DNA of 64,000 nt from GCA-003244245 sp050700115 (GTDB taxonomy: Bacteria; Actinomycetota; Actinomycetes; Mycobacteriales; Pseudonocardiaceae): NCBI GenBank assembly GCA_050700115.1, contig JBOHGG010000024.1:17827-81826 (forward strand), read 5' to 3'. The notes beneath the pieces were generated by a model, which ran no database searches, had not been told where the DNA came from, and saw nothing but the letters and a program-made list of their open reading frames with translations. Of the stretch, positions 7,779-16,168 are shown piece by piece. The position numbers were made by a program, and so were the translations under genes. How positions within the stretch are numbered: position 1 is the stretch's first letter; each line of letters begins with the position of its first letter.

Positions 7779-8036
7779 ATGGCAACTCGTCGGACGGTGC
7801 CCGTGGACATCGACGCCGGCACGGTGGCTCTCGCCGAACTGGCGGCCGCCCACCTGGGCATGCCGGTCGCGGAGTGGATCGCCAGGGCGGCACGCCGGGA
7901 GTTCACCGGCCTTAGTCCTGGTCCGAGTTACGTCGAGCTGACCGAAGCCGAGATGCTGGCCGACGACGCTGAGCGGGCCGATGATGAGGCCGCGATCGCC
8001 GCCGCCGAGGCGAAGAGGTTCCGTGCGGCGGGGTGA
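7779..8036 (+). CDS. Antitoxin-like protein of a MazEF-type pair
   Basis: 85 residues, beginning MATRRTVPVDIDAGTVALAE. The N-terminal part resembles the short DNA-binding domains of actinobacterial antitoxins (LAELAAAHLGMPVAEWIARA). The C-terminal half is acidic and probably disordered (ELTEAEMLADDAERADDEAA), as expected for a region that wraps the toxin. Its stop lies inside the first codons of the next gene, giving translational coupling. Such pairs usually repress their own promoter; none is evident by eye in the preceding 60 bases. Confidence 0.65.
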   Translation: MATRRTVPVDIDAGTVALAELAAAHLGMPVAEWIARAARREFTGLSPGPSYVELTEAEMLADDAERADDEAAIAAAEAKRFRAAG

Positions 8037-8322
8037 CCTTCGCCGATACGTCCGCCCCAGTTCCCCGGAGATGCAGCGCATCGTCGTGATCCTGTCCAGC
8101 GACACTCTGAACATCTCACCACGGCCGTGGCTGCTGGGCATGGAGCTGCATTCGCGCGATCCTGGCGACCTTCTCGCGATCCCGGTGGCCGGCTACGGCT
8201 GGGCCTACGTTCGAGACCTCACGCGGCTCTACCGGGCCTGGACCGGTGAGCGCGTCGGCCAACTCGACGAGTTGACCTTGACGCGCCTCACCAGCGCCGT
8301 GCAAGCCGCCCTGGACCTATAG
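8023..8322 (+). CDS. MazF/PemK-like toxin
   Basis: 99 residues from the GTG at 8023, which overlaps the antitoxin 3' end by 14 bases. The N-terminus VRRGDLRRYV and the strand RIVVILSSDTLN match the RGD(L/V)...VVI(V/L)SSDxxN pattern of MazF/PemK/CcdB-fold ribonuclease toxins. The C-terminus has the helical tail LDELTLTRLTSAVQAALDL. Target RNA sequence cannot be predicted. A longer reading from an upstream ATG would overlap more of the antitoxin in another frame and is unlikely. Confidence 0.7.
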   Translation: MRRGDLRRYVRPSSPEMQRIVVILSSDTLNISPRPWLLGMELHSRDPGDLLAIPVAGYGWAYVRDLTRLYRAWTGERVGQLDELTLTRLTSAVQAALDL

Positions 8323-8324
8323 GT

Positions 8325-8448
8325 GGCCGGGGTCTGCTGGGCGATGGCGCGGTCGGAGGCGCCGCGTAGGCGGGCGTAGGGTGACGAACCCGGCGCGCCG
8401 GCTGTGCGCGCTGTATCCGGTGGCGTCGGGGTCGAGGCGGTGCGCGGC
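8325..8448 (-). pseudogene. Tyrosine recombinase C-terminal remnant
   Basis: This segment closely matches 13119-13240 inside the intact integrase gene and encodes LDPDATGYSAHSRRAGFVT, the box II region of tyrosine recombinases (His-x-x-Arg). A one-base insertion in a run of G changes the frame immediately after, and nothing upstream survives. It begins just after the toxin stop and ends at the stop of the 1,220-residue STAND protein, so it marks one edge of that module. Confidence 0.8.
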
Positions 8449-8449
8449 G

Positions 8450-11400
8450 TCAGTCGTTGGTCCCCAAGCCGGGGTTGTCGAACGGGTTGGTTGCGCGTAG
8501 CACGGCGTCGATCTGCTCAGGTGTGCTGGGGAGGCCGAACAGCGACCCCTGGCCGGCGTCACACCCCAGTGCCCGGAACCGCTCGCGCTGGACGTCGGTC
8601 TCCACGCCCTCGGCGGTCACGGTCAGATCCAAGGCGTGCGCCAGGCTCACCAAGGTCGCCACAATCTGCGCATCGACGGGGTCGGAGTCGGGCGGCCGCA
8701 GGCTCACGGCGAACGAACCGGCCAGCTTGAGCTCATGCATCGGCAGCCGGCGCAGGTAGGAGAAGTTGGAGTAGCCGGTGCCGAAGTCATCGATGGCGAT
8801 TCGCACGCCCATGCGGTACAGCTTCGTCAGCGCTTTGAGCGGACCTGCCTTGTCACCCATCAGGGACTGCTCGGTGAGTTCGAGTTGCAAGCTGGCCGGG
8901 TCGAGCCCGTTGTCCGCCAGGATCGTCGCGACCTCGGCCACCAGGTTGGGCTCGTGCAGCTGCCGGGGCGCGAGGTTGACGCTGACCACCGGCGCGGCAT
9001 CGCCGAAGGCGTCGTGCCACCGGCGGGCCTGCTCGCACGCCCGGGTGAGCACCCAGCGCCCGAGCTGCACGATCGACCCGGTCTCCTCGGCCAGCTCGAT
9101 GAACCGTTCGGGTCCGAGCACGCCGAGTGTCGGGTGCCGCCAGCGCACCAGCGCCTCGACCCCGCGCAGCGCACCGTCGGTCAACCCGACCAGCGGCTGG
9201 TAGTCGATGAAGAACTCACCGCGGTCGATCGCGGCCAGCAGCGTGGCGGACAGCGTGAAACGGGCCACTTCGCTGTCGTTGCGGCGCTGATCGAACATCG
9301 CATAACGGGCTTTACCGTCGGCTTTCGCCCGGTAGAGGGTGATGTCGGCGCCCTGCATGAGGTCCGCCGCGTTGGTGTCGGCTACCGGCCCCTCGATGAC
9401 ACCGATACTCATCGTGACGGTCAGCGCGTGGCCACCCACTCGGATTGGCGCAGCCATGGCGGTCAGGATCTCTTCGGCCAGTTCGGCCACATCCGCCTCT
9501 CCGGCGGTGTCCTCGACGATGATCACGAACTCGTCGCCGCCCGTCCGGGCCACCAACGGCCCCGGTCCGCAGCAGCGGGTCAACCGGGACGCGACGGCTT
9601 TCAGCAATTCATCGCCGACGTCGTGGCCCAGGCTGTCATTGATCATCTTGAACCCGTCCAGGTCCAGGAAGCACAACCCGACCCGGCGCTGGCCCGCCGG
9701 TCCGGCGAATATCTGTTCCAGCCGTTCGGTGGCCCTCGCCCGGTTGGGCAGCCCGGTCAGCGGGTCGTGGTAGGCCTGGTGCTGCAACTTGGCCTGCAGG
9801 CGATGCCGTTCGGACACGTCTTCCAGCAGCGCCACCTGATAAGTGGGTACTCCAGTCTCGTCGCGCGCCAGCGACACCGTCAGGTCGATGCAGATCTCAC
9901 TGCGATCGGCACGGTAGAACCGCTTTTCCATGCGGAAGTGATCCCGTTCACCGCGAACCAGCTCCCCGTAGATCTCCCACACGCTGGCAGCGTCGTCCGG
10001 GTGGACCATCGCACTGACGTTGAGCCCGGTGAATTCTTCGAGGGTGTAGCCGAACATCCGCTGCAGCGCCGGATTGGCGTCGGTGATGGTGCCATCCAGG
10101 TCACCGATCCCGATCCCGATTCCGGCCTCGGTGAACATCGCGCGGAACTTCGCCTCGCTGCCCGTCAGTGCCTGCGCAGCCTCGCTGCGCTCAACTAGCG
10201 TGAGAATGCTGAGGGTCTCTTCCGGACGCTCGTCGCACCAGTAACGAGATTCGGCAAGCATAGTACCAGACAGGAGCCCGTACCGCTTCTTTTGCCACTG
10301 TTTTTGCCACTGTTCGATCTCACTGCGCCAACGGACGAATGCTGCCTCCTCCTCGGCTAGCTCTGCGAGTCGGGGCCACACGCGGATGAGGACTTCGTGG
10401 GCCAATTCGGCACGTGGCCCGTCGTGGTCGTGGTCAGTGGTGACCAGCCTCGCTGTGGTCAACGCGTTGATGACAGCCTGTTGGTCGGGAGGAAGCTGCG
10501 CGGTTCGGCAGGTCCGACGCGTCGTAAGTACCCCATCACCTGTGCGATTAATTAGTGACAGCAAGGCGCGTCGTAGGGCGGGCTCGCTTGTGCCGTCTGA
10601 GAACAACGCCGCAATAACTTTCTCCGCATGAGTGTGCAAACCTCCCTCAAGGCCGCCTATGTCTGTATAGGATTGATGGCTGATTGACTGTCGGCGTTGC
10701 ATTGCCCATAGTTGACTGAGGGTGAACTGCAACAGTGGCAGTGCTCCGGCTTCAGCGCTGGTGTCCTTGATGATTCGGTCTATCAGCCCTGACTCGAACC
10801 TTATACTCAATTTCAAGGAGGGTTCTTCGACGACTTGACGCAATCCTTTAGGGTGGAGCGGGGACAACGATACGACTCTACCGTCGAGCCTTCGGACTGC
10901 TTCTGCGTCCTTTTGGAGGTACTGGCTAAAATCGGTGCGCAAGGTGGCAACGAGTGTCGCGGCTCCGCTGTGACCGAGTTGCTCCGGCAGTGCGAGTATG
11001 CTATCGAGGAATGTTTCGACGACGGACGGGTCGTAACCTGTAGTGAATATCTCTTCCATCTGCTCGAGGATCACGAGAACGCGTCGATTCCGTGCCGACG
11101 AGATCGTGGTTAATAGTTCAGTCAACCCTCCAGCAGTAAGCTCGGATTCACGGCTCCGCAGATCGTTCGCTGAGGCAAGGACCTCCTCGGCGCGAAACAA
11201 CGCGCTCGCCAGCTCGCGAAAAGGGCGGAAGGGACGTCCTCGTCCTGGACGGCATTGTGTGACCGTCCAGGTTCCACTGGCTCGCAGTGCAGGTACGAGA
11301 CCAGCTTGCACAAGCGAAGACTTACCCACACCCGATGCGCCGGTGACTACTACCAGCGGGCTACGCTGCACCGCGGCCAGAAGGCGATCCGTATCATGTC

Positions 11401-12112
11401 CCCGGCCGAAGAATACATCGTGGTCACGCTCGTCGAATGGTACCAGTGCCCGGTACGGGCACGGCGGGACGAGGCCAAGGACATCCTCCCATGCTGACCT
11501 GAGCATCGCCGACGGGATCCCATAACCATCACGGTCGCGATCGTCGTAGCTGGCTGCATTGAACATGCCGATGACGGCGCCTGATACGCGCTCGATGATC
11601 GGGGAGCCGCTGTAGCCGGGCTGTGTCCGTAAGGCCGCATCCGGATCTGAGTCGAGCTGCAGCAAACCGTTACCTACCCTGCCGCGCACGTGGCAGGGTA
11701 CCCAACCGCCAGCCGGTCGGTTTTTTTCCACGGGGTAGCCGAACACGTCCGCCTCACCACCGAGCGACGGCCAGTCGGCCAAACGCGCCGCCATCAAGTC
11801 AGCCGGCAATGGTTCACCAATGATTTCTAGACCCGCGATGTCGCCCCCGGCAATCCCTCTACTGGGTGGGGGTAACCACTCCGCGACCCGCGCTTGCCGG
11901 ATTGCATTTCCACGTAGGGGGAGCCGCACCAGCAACACATCATCCGCAGACGGCCGTTCCTGGTCGAGCTTACCTCGCCCGAGCGCTTCGTTGACCACGT
12001 GAGCGCAGGTTAGGATATGGTGATCGCTGACGACGAAACCCGCACCGACGCTTCCCCGACCCGCCGGGTCGGGGAAGCGGACGACGAATTCAGGCGCCGC
12101 TGACGGGCTCAT
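8450..12112 (-). CDS. Trypsin-STAND NTPase-PAS-GGDEF-EAL fusion protein
   Basis: 1,220 residues. Residues 20-210 are a trypsin-like protease: His38 (TCAHVV), Asp91 (GGDIAGLEI) and Ser168 (GYSGSPI). An nSTAND-type NTPase follows with Walker A GASGVGKSS at 258-266 and LVILEQMEEIFT as Walker B. The winged-helix part ends near 600. A PAS domain covers about 653-770. A GGDEF domain has an intact GGDEF at 858-862 but no RxxD inhibitory site before it. The EAL domain runs from about 955, with EAL at 986-988, DDFGTGYS at 1108-1115 and TAEGVET; KLAGSF replaces the usual KIDRSF. No membrane segment is evident. The ATG at 12112 overlaps the Trypco1 stop by 23 bases. Protease-STAND proteins are known in predicted defence systems; coupling to c-di-GMP synthesis and hydrolysis is unusual. 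Confidence 0.9.
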   Translation of the reverse strand: MSPSAAPEFVVRFPDPAGRGSVGAGFVVSDHHILTCAHVVNEALGRGKLDQERPSADDVLLVRLPLRGNAIRQARVAEWLPPPSRGIAGGDIAGLEIIGEPLPADLMAARLADWPSLGGEADVFGYPVEKNRPAGGWVPCHVRGRVGNGLLQLDSDPDAALRTQPGYSGSPIIERVSGAVIGMFNAASYDDRDRDGYGIPSAMLRSAWEDVLGLVPPCPYRALVPFDERDHDVFFGRGHDTDRLLAAVQRSPLVVVTGASGVGKSSLVQAGLVPALRASGTWTVTQCRPGRGRPFRPFRELASALFRAEEVLASANDLRSRESELTAGGLTELLTTISSARNRRVLVILEQMEEIFTTGYDPSVVETFLDSILALPEQLGHSGAATLVATLRTDFSQYLQKDAEAVRRLDGRVVSLSPLHPKGLRQVVEEPSLKLSIRFESGLIDRIIKDTSAEAGALPLLQFTLSQLWAMQRRQSISHQSYTDIGGLEGGLHTHAEKVIAALFSDGTSEPALRRALLSLINRTGDGVLTTRRTCRTAQLPPDQQAVINALTTARLVTTDHDHDGPRAELAHEVLIRVWPRLAELAEEEAAFVRWRSEIEQWQKQWQKKRYGLLSGTMLAESRYWCDERPEETLSILTLVERSEAAQALTGSEAKFRAMFTEAGIGIGIGDLDGTITDANPALQRMFGYTLEEFTGLNVSAMVHPDDAASVWEIYGELVRGERDHFRMEKRFYRADRSEICIDLTVSLARDETGVPTYQVALLEDVSERHRLQAKLQHQAYHDPLTGLPNRARATERLEQIFAGPAGQRRVGLCFLDLDGFKMINDSLGHDVGDELLKAVASRLTRCCGPGPLVARTGGDEFVIIVEDTAGEADVAELAEEILTAMAAPIRVGGHALTVTMSIGVIEGPVADTNAADLMQGADITLYRAKADGKARYAMFDQRRNDSEVARFTLSATLLAAIDRGEFFIDYQPLVGLTDGALRGVEALVRWRHPTLGVLGPERFIELAEETGSIVQLGRWVLTRACEQARRWHDAFGDAAPVVSVNLAPRQLHEPNLVAEVATILADNGLDPASLQLELTEQSLMGDKAGPLKALTKLYRMGVRIAIDDFGTGYSNFSYLRRLPMHELKLAGSFAVSLRPPDSDPVDAQIVATLVSLAHALDLTVTAEGVETDVQRERFRALGCDAGQGSLFGLPSTPEQIDAVLRATNPFDNPGLGTND

Positions 12113-12434
12113 GGCGAGACTTCCAGGTCAGCTTCACCACGAAGTGTACGTTAGCGGTGCCCTTAGCGATGATGACTCCGGTCTCAACGCCGAGCTTGAG
12201 GCCGAATTCCACGCAGCACTCGTCTGGGCTCGCTGACTTTGCCCAAGTGCTGACCGCCTGCAGCGCCGGCTTGACCTTGTCCAACACGTGCTCGAACGTC
12301 TCGGTCGCCTTCACTGCCACCGCGCTCGGATCGTTGGATGCGAGCACCAAGTCACTCGGTACCTCTTGGCGGTCGACTTCGACGATCACTGTCTGGCCGC
12401 TTGCCAATGGCACTTCCATCAGGATGTCAGTCAC
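12090..12434 (-). CDS. Trypco1-domain protein (CU044_2847-like)
   Basis: 114 residues from the GTG at 12434. It has the Trypco1 pattern: an N-terminal hairpin (GQTVIVEVDRQEVPSDLVLA), a central helix (FEHVLDKVKPALQAVSTWA) and the C-terminal VEFGLKLGVETGVIIAKGTA, then VHFVVKLTW. Trypsin-co-occurring domain proteins are encoded beside trypsin-like proteases in predicted conflict systems and probably act as sensors or adaptors of the protease protein. It overlaps both neighbours (8 bases upstream, 23 downstream), so the three genes form one translationally coupled operon. Confidence 0.8.
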   Translation of the reverse strand: MTDILMEVPLASGQTVIVEVDRQEVPSDLVLASNDPSAVAVKATETFEHVLDKVKPALQAVSTWAKSASPDECCVEFGLKLGVETGVIIAKGTANVHFVVKLTWKSRHEPVSGA

Positions 12435-12801
12435 AACGGTACACCTTAGAGGATCCGCGGCCGAGGAAAATCATGATTGAACCAAGTCTCAAGTGACCAG
12501 TCATGCCAAGATGGGTGCGTTCCAGCGTTAACTTCCGTAGCGTGTGCCCAACTGATGTCTGTGCGTTTCGTGGGTAGGCGCCAGACGGCTGCCGGTAGTG
12601 CTTGGCGGCTTCCTGGCCGCGGGCCAGAACCTGCTGACGTCTCGCCCTCACCGAAAGTTCCACCTCGACCTCGACGTTTCTCGGAGCCAAAGTATAGCTC
12701 AGCTGCTCCCACTCTCCCTTCAACAGTTGTTCTCGCAGCATCCCGTCGCTCCCCATATCGCTCTGCACCACCGCCGAGTTACTACCAGTGAGCGGCGGCA
12801 T
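12427..12801 (-). CDS. Trypco2-like protein
   Basis: 124 residues. The stretch MLREQLLKGEWEQLSYTL, then APRNVEVEVELSVRAR and a late GHTLRKLTLE strand, fits the Trypco2 layout: a short helix, a strand with a G/P-x-V-E-x-E-x pattern, a charged loop and a final amphipathic strand. The match is by pattern only and weaker than for the Trypco1 neighbour. The ATG at 12801 is the longest choice; a GTG or ATG inside (SDMGSDGM) may be used. It heads the operon with the Trypco1 and trypsin-STAND genes. Confidence 0.5.
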   Translation of the reverse strand: MPPLTGSNSAVVQSDMGSDGMLREQLLKGEWEQLSYTLAPRNVEVEVELSVRARRQQVLARGQEAAKHYRQPSGAYPRNAQTSVGHTLRKLTLERTHLGMTGHLRLGSIMIFLGRGSSKVYRCD

Positions 12802-13032
12802 TCCTAGACGCTTGCTGGCTTGGCGCGAATCGAGTGAAACTCGTCAATGATGGTCGGTCTCGTGACGTTCGATGATCCGAATCTGGTGTCGTACGCGCCG
12901 GGCTGGTGCTAGCCTTGATCATTAACGGGTTGGGCGGACTCCCCTCCGGGGTTTGCAGTTGGCACTTGTAGGTCGCTGCGGCCGATGGGTGCGTTAGGGC
13001 AGCACCGGGCGTCCGTCGTCAGGAGTGCGTAA

Positions 13033-14055
13033 CTACAGCCCGAGCTGGGTGGCGGCGTTGTTGGCCCAGGCCTCCTCGATGCGAACGTAGGTGCCGACCG
13101 TCGCGAGGGAGCGGTGCCGGGTCTGGTGGGCGATGGCCCGGTCGGAGGCGCCGCGTAGGTGAGCGTAGGTGACGAACCCGGCGCGGAGGCTGTGCGCACT
13201 GTATCCGGTGGCGTCGGGGTCGACGCGTTGCACGGCGGCCTGCACGAGGTCGTTGATCGACTCAGGGTGCAAGTGGCGGGGGAGGGCCCGGTTGCCTTTG
13301 CTGATCGGGCGCAGCACCGCGCCGTCGGTGATGGCGGCGGCCCCTAGCCATGTGGTGAGGGCGGTGACCGGGCAGCGGCCCGGGTGGCCGGCGCGGGGGA
13401 GCACGACGAGCTCGGCTTCGAGTCCGTACTTGTTGGTCTTCGAGCGGGCCAGTGCCAGCACGAGTCCGTTGGGGTGTTCGGCGAGCTGGTCGACGGTGAG
13501 CGCGGCGAGCTCGCTGCGGCGCAGCGCGGCGAAGAACCCCACGAGGAGCAGGGCGCGGTCGCGCAGTCCGGCCAAGTCGGGCGCGGCGGGGCGGGTCTTC
13601 CAGGTCCTGGTGGTGGGGCAGGCGTCGAGGGCGTCGAGCAGCTGGGGGGGCATCAGCGGGGCTGCCTGGTCAGGGGGTGTGCCGTGGGTGCGCCGGATCC
13701 CCTCCCACACCGCGACCACCCGAGCCCCAGTGGTCGGATCGGGCAGGTCACGCAGTTGGTGGGCGAACCGGATCGCCGACAGCCGGCGGCTCATGGTACC
13801 GATCTTCGCCCCGGCGCGGGCCAGCTCGGTGAGGTACCCGCTGATCGTGGCCGCCCCGGCGGGTAGTGGCTCGAGCCGGTGGCGGGTGCACCAGGTGGTG
13901 AACTCCGACCAGTCGCTGCGGTAGCCGCGCAGCGTGTTCGGCGCCCGGGCAGCCTCGACGTAGCTAGCCTCGTCCTCGGTCAGCGGCAGCTCCGCGGCCA
14001 GGGCCAGGGCGTCGGCGCCCAGACGGGCCGGCACTCGATCCGGCTTGGTGGTCAC
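13033..14055 (-). CDS. Tyrosine recombinase (site-specific integrase)
   Basis: 340 residues from the GTG at 14055. A SAM-like core-binding domain (NTLRGYRSDWSEFTTWCTRH) is followed by the catalytic domain: Arg in FFAALRRSELAAL, the HSLRAGF box, TRHRSLATVGTYVR with His, and the tyrosine near the C-terminus. All catalytic residues appear present. It overlaps the stop of 14052-15158 (GTGA), so the two are co-translated. A broken copy of its 3' third lies at 8325-8448, on the far side of the trypsin-STAND operon. No adjacent tRNA or att repeat was found by eye. Confidence 0.9.
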   Translation of the reverse strand: MTTKPDRVPARLGADALALAAELPLTEDEASYVEAARAPNTLRGYRSDWSEFTTWCTRHRLEPLPAGAATISGYLTELARAGAKIGTMSRRLSAIRFAHQLRDLPDPTTGARVVAVWEGIRRTHGTPPDQAAPLMPPQLLDALDACPTTRTWKTRPAAPDLAGLRDRALLLVGFFAALRRSELAALTVDQLAEHPNGLVLALARSKTNKYGLEAELVVLPRAGHPGRCPVTALTTWLGAAAITDGAVLRPISKGNRALPRHLHPESINDLVQAAVQRVDPDATGYSAHSLRAGFVTYAHLRGASDRAIAHQTRHRSLATVGTYVRIEEAWANNAATQLGL

Positions 14056-15158
14056 GGCGTCGCCGTGGAGATCTGGGTGCTCTGACGGGCGAGGAGCCGG
14101 TCGCTGAGCTCGATAGTGGGCAGGTAGGACCAGAAGATCCAGTCCAGGAACATCGGGTCGTAGTCGGTGTGCTGCTTGGTGTCCTGGTGGCGGATCGCGA
14201 ACTTGTTCGCGATGTGCAATAGGGCGCCCTCGTCGTCTCGGAACAGGGCGGTCTTCAGGAGCTGGCGACGCTCCTCGAGTACTAGGGCGAGGGCGACAAC
14301 GGCGGACCGTTTGTCGTGCTCGGTGGCGGCCCGACCGCGGAACAACGCGATCGCGTGCGCGACCCGGCCGGCGACGCCCGGGTCCGGGCTCGCCAGTGTG
14401 CACTCAACGAGATCGGTGCGGGCGTCGCCGAGGAGATGCACGAGCCGTCCGATGTCCTCACCGTCCTCGGCCAGCCGGAGCTCGATCCCGGCCGACTCCA
14501 ACAGTCGGTTGATCTTCCATCGGTACAGCGCACCTCCCGTGTCGGTGCCAAAGGTGCTGTAGTGCCAGCCGCAGCTGTCGTAGCTGTGCATGACGCGTGT
14601 GCGGGGGCGGACGGCGAGGTCGTGGAACACCTCAATGAGACCGAAGAAGGTGTCCTCGTCCCAATCGTCCGGTCGTAGCGGCCACAGGTCTGGTATGCCG
14701 AGTCGCTCAGCGAGTACGTCCGCCGGGTTGACGTCGCCGGAGGTGTCGATGCACGGCACCGGTAGCGCCCGCCCAAAGTAGCCGCGACCGTGCAGTTCGC
14801 CGATCAGGACGGCGAAGCGATGCTGGGCGTCCATCCGCGAGACCGTCGTGTGTTCCTGCCCGCGCCGAGCGGGCCAGTAGGGTTTCGGCTCGTGGTGCTC
14901 GCGTAGCTGGGAGCTCAGCTCGACGAGCTGGTCGAGGTGCTGGCCGTGATTCGACCACGGGTCATCCGGCCAGCGGGTTGCGGCCTGGAAGTCCTGCATC
15001 GGCGTCTCACCGAGAAACGCCTCGGCAAGCAGGAACTCGATCCGCTCGCGTAGCTCCGCGGAGTCCGGCTCAGCGCGAAGCGCCGCCAGCTCGCGGACGA
15101 ACAGAGCCCGCGGCCAGAGCAGCTCGTAGTCGGCTGTGTCGAACGCGGGGTCGGCCAC
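14052..15158 (-). CDS. Unknown protein coupled to the integrase
   Basis: 368 residues, from GTG at 15158. No signal peptide or membrane segment. It is rich in Arg, Asp, Leu and Trp, with conserved-looking blocks TRVMHSYDSCGWHYSTFG and, near the C-terminus, IANKFAIRHQDTKQHTDYDP followed by FLDWIFWSYLPTIELSDRLL. I recall similar C-termini in actinobacterial hypothetical proteins but cannot name a family. Coupling to the integrase by a GTGA overlap suggests a role in the element, for example cargo or an integration accessory. A defence effector is possible but nothing in the sequence shows it. Confidence 0.7.
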   Translation of the reverse strand: MADPAFDTADYELLWPRALFVRELAALRAEPDSAELRERIEFLLAEAFLGETPMQDFQAATRWPDDPWSNHGQHLDQLVELSSQLREHHEPKPYWPARRGQEHTTVSRMDAQHRFAVLIGELHGRGYFGRALPVPCIDTSGDVNPADVLAERLGIPDLWPLRPDDWDEDTFFGLIEVFHDLAVRPRTRVMHSYDSCGWHYSTFGTDTGGALYRWKINRLLESAGIELRLAEDGEDIGRLVHLLGDARTDLVECTLASPDPGVAGRVAHAIALFRGRAATEHDKRSAVVALALVLEERRQLLKTALFRDDEGALLHIANKFAIRHQDTKQHTDYDPMFLDWIFWSYLPTIELSDRLLARQSTQISTATP

Positions 15159-15255
15159 GGGTGCACCCTAGCGCTTATCACCCGGGATTCCGTGCATTAT
15201 CCCGGCTAATATGTACTGAATTGCATCTGCTGCGACAGCTCGGCTCTCCTTGCTG

Positions 15256-15260
15256 ACTTG
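15256..15260. repeat. Target site duplication, left copy (ACTTG)
   Basis: ACTTG immediately before the left TGTCC terminus of the transposon; the identical pentamer follows the right terminus at 20254-20258. A 5-bp duplication is the rule for Tn7/Tn5053-type transposition. Confidence 0.92.
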
Positions 15261-15286
15261 TGTCCTGTCCCACTGAAGGTGAGTCA
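15261..15286 (+). repeat. Transposon left terminal inverted repeat
   Basis: Begins TGTCCTGTCCCACTGAAGG and ends TGAGTCA. Compared with the right end read inward (TGTCCGTTCCCATCGGAGA then TGAGTCA), most of the 26 positions are identical without gaps. Two further imperfect direct repeats, TATCAGAGGCATTAGG at about 15297 and TATCTGAGGTATTCGG at about 15328, may be extra transposase-binding sites. Confidence 0.9.
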
Positions 15287-15415
15287 GGCGTGATCTATCA
15301 GAGGCATTAGGTTCCGGGCTCCCGTGTATCTGAGGTATTCGGCGTGGCGTCCCGGCTAGTTGAGTCAAGATCGCTACGATTCGGTCAGTCGGTTCTCGGG
15401 CGGCGGGTGATCTGG

Positions 15416-16168
15416 ATGGGCGTGGTGGTGCTTGCGGCGGGGTCGCAGCGTGCTACCGGCGTCGAGGTCATGTTTGTGGAGGACTGTGGGGGTGAGCGTC
15501 GCGGCGTCTTCTCTCAGATGTGTCATGTCCGTTTCGAGGCGGTCAGGCCAGTTCGAGCGTTTCCGTCGTTCGCGGGTCAGCGGAGCTTCTCGGGTGGCTG
15601 GTGGTGCGCGACGACTGAGGCTCATGTCGGGTTCGAGTCGTGGCTGGAGCGTGATCACGTGATGCTGCTCGACTTTGATCCGCTTGTCGTGGGGTTGTCC
15701 TCGCAGCCGTTCTGGCTGTCATGGCCCGCTGGCGGTCGCCGTCGTCGGCATGCCCCGGACTTCTTCGCTCGGCTCGCTGACGGGTCTGGTGTGGTTGTCG
15801 ATGTCCGGCCCGACGAGCGGATCGGACCGCAGGACGCGGAGGTTTTCGCCGTGACATCTGAGGCATGTGAGTCGGTCGGCTGGCAGTATAGGCGGGTCGG
15901 CGCGGTGGACCCGGTGCTGGTTGCGAACGTTCGCTGGCTGGCGGCCTACCGGCACCGCCGGTGTCTGAACCTCGCGCTCGCCAACGCGCTGGGCGAGGTG
16001 TTTGCCGTGTCCAGGCCGCTGGCCGATGGTGTGGCGGCCGTTGGGGACCGGCTGGTTGTGTTGCCCACGCTGTTCCACCTGCTGTGGACCGGGGTGTTGG
16101 GTGCCGATTTGCGCACGTCGCCGTTGGGTGGGGCCACGATCATTGCCACGGCCCGGAGGGCGTCGTGA
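15416..16168 (+). CDS. tnsA: TnsA-like endonuclease subunit of heteromeric transposase
   Basis: 250 residues from the ATG at 15416; GTG 15344 and ATG 15470 are alternatives. The PD-(D/E)XK-type core is seen as VGFESWLERDHVMLLDFDP (catalytic Glu), RRHAPDFFARLADG (catalytic Asp) and VVVDVRPDERI, where an Arg takes the place of the usual Lys. TnsA cleaves the 5' ends of the element so that it leaves the donor completely. The stop overlaps the transposase GTG by two bases. The C-terminal part is a helical region for binding to the ATPase subunit in known systems. Confidence is high for family, lower for activity because of the Lys-to-Arg change. Confidence 0.85.
   Translation: MGVVVLAAGSQRATGVEVMFVEDCGGERRGVFSQMCHVRFEAVRPVRAFPSFAGQRSFSGGWWCATTEAHVGFESWLERDHVMLLDFDPLVVGLSSQPFWLSWPAGGRRRRHAPDFFARLADGSGVVVDVRPDERIGPQDAEVFAVTSEACESVGWQYRRVGAVDPVLVANVRWLAAYRHRRCLNLALANALGEVFAVSRPLADGVAAVGDRLVVLPTLFHLLWTGVLGADLRTSPLGGATIIATARRAS

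Noticed and set aside
12909..13199. Minus-strand 96-codon ORF beside the integrase
   Set aside because: It is the integrase 3' end read in another frame plus intergenic sequence.
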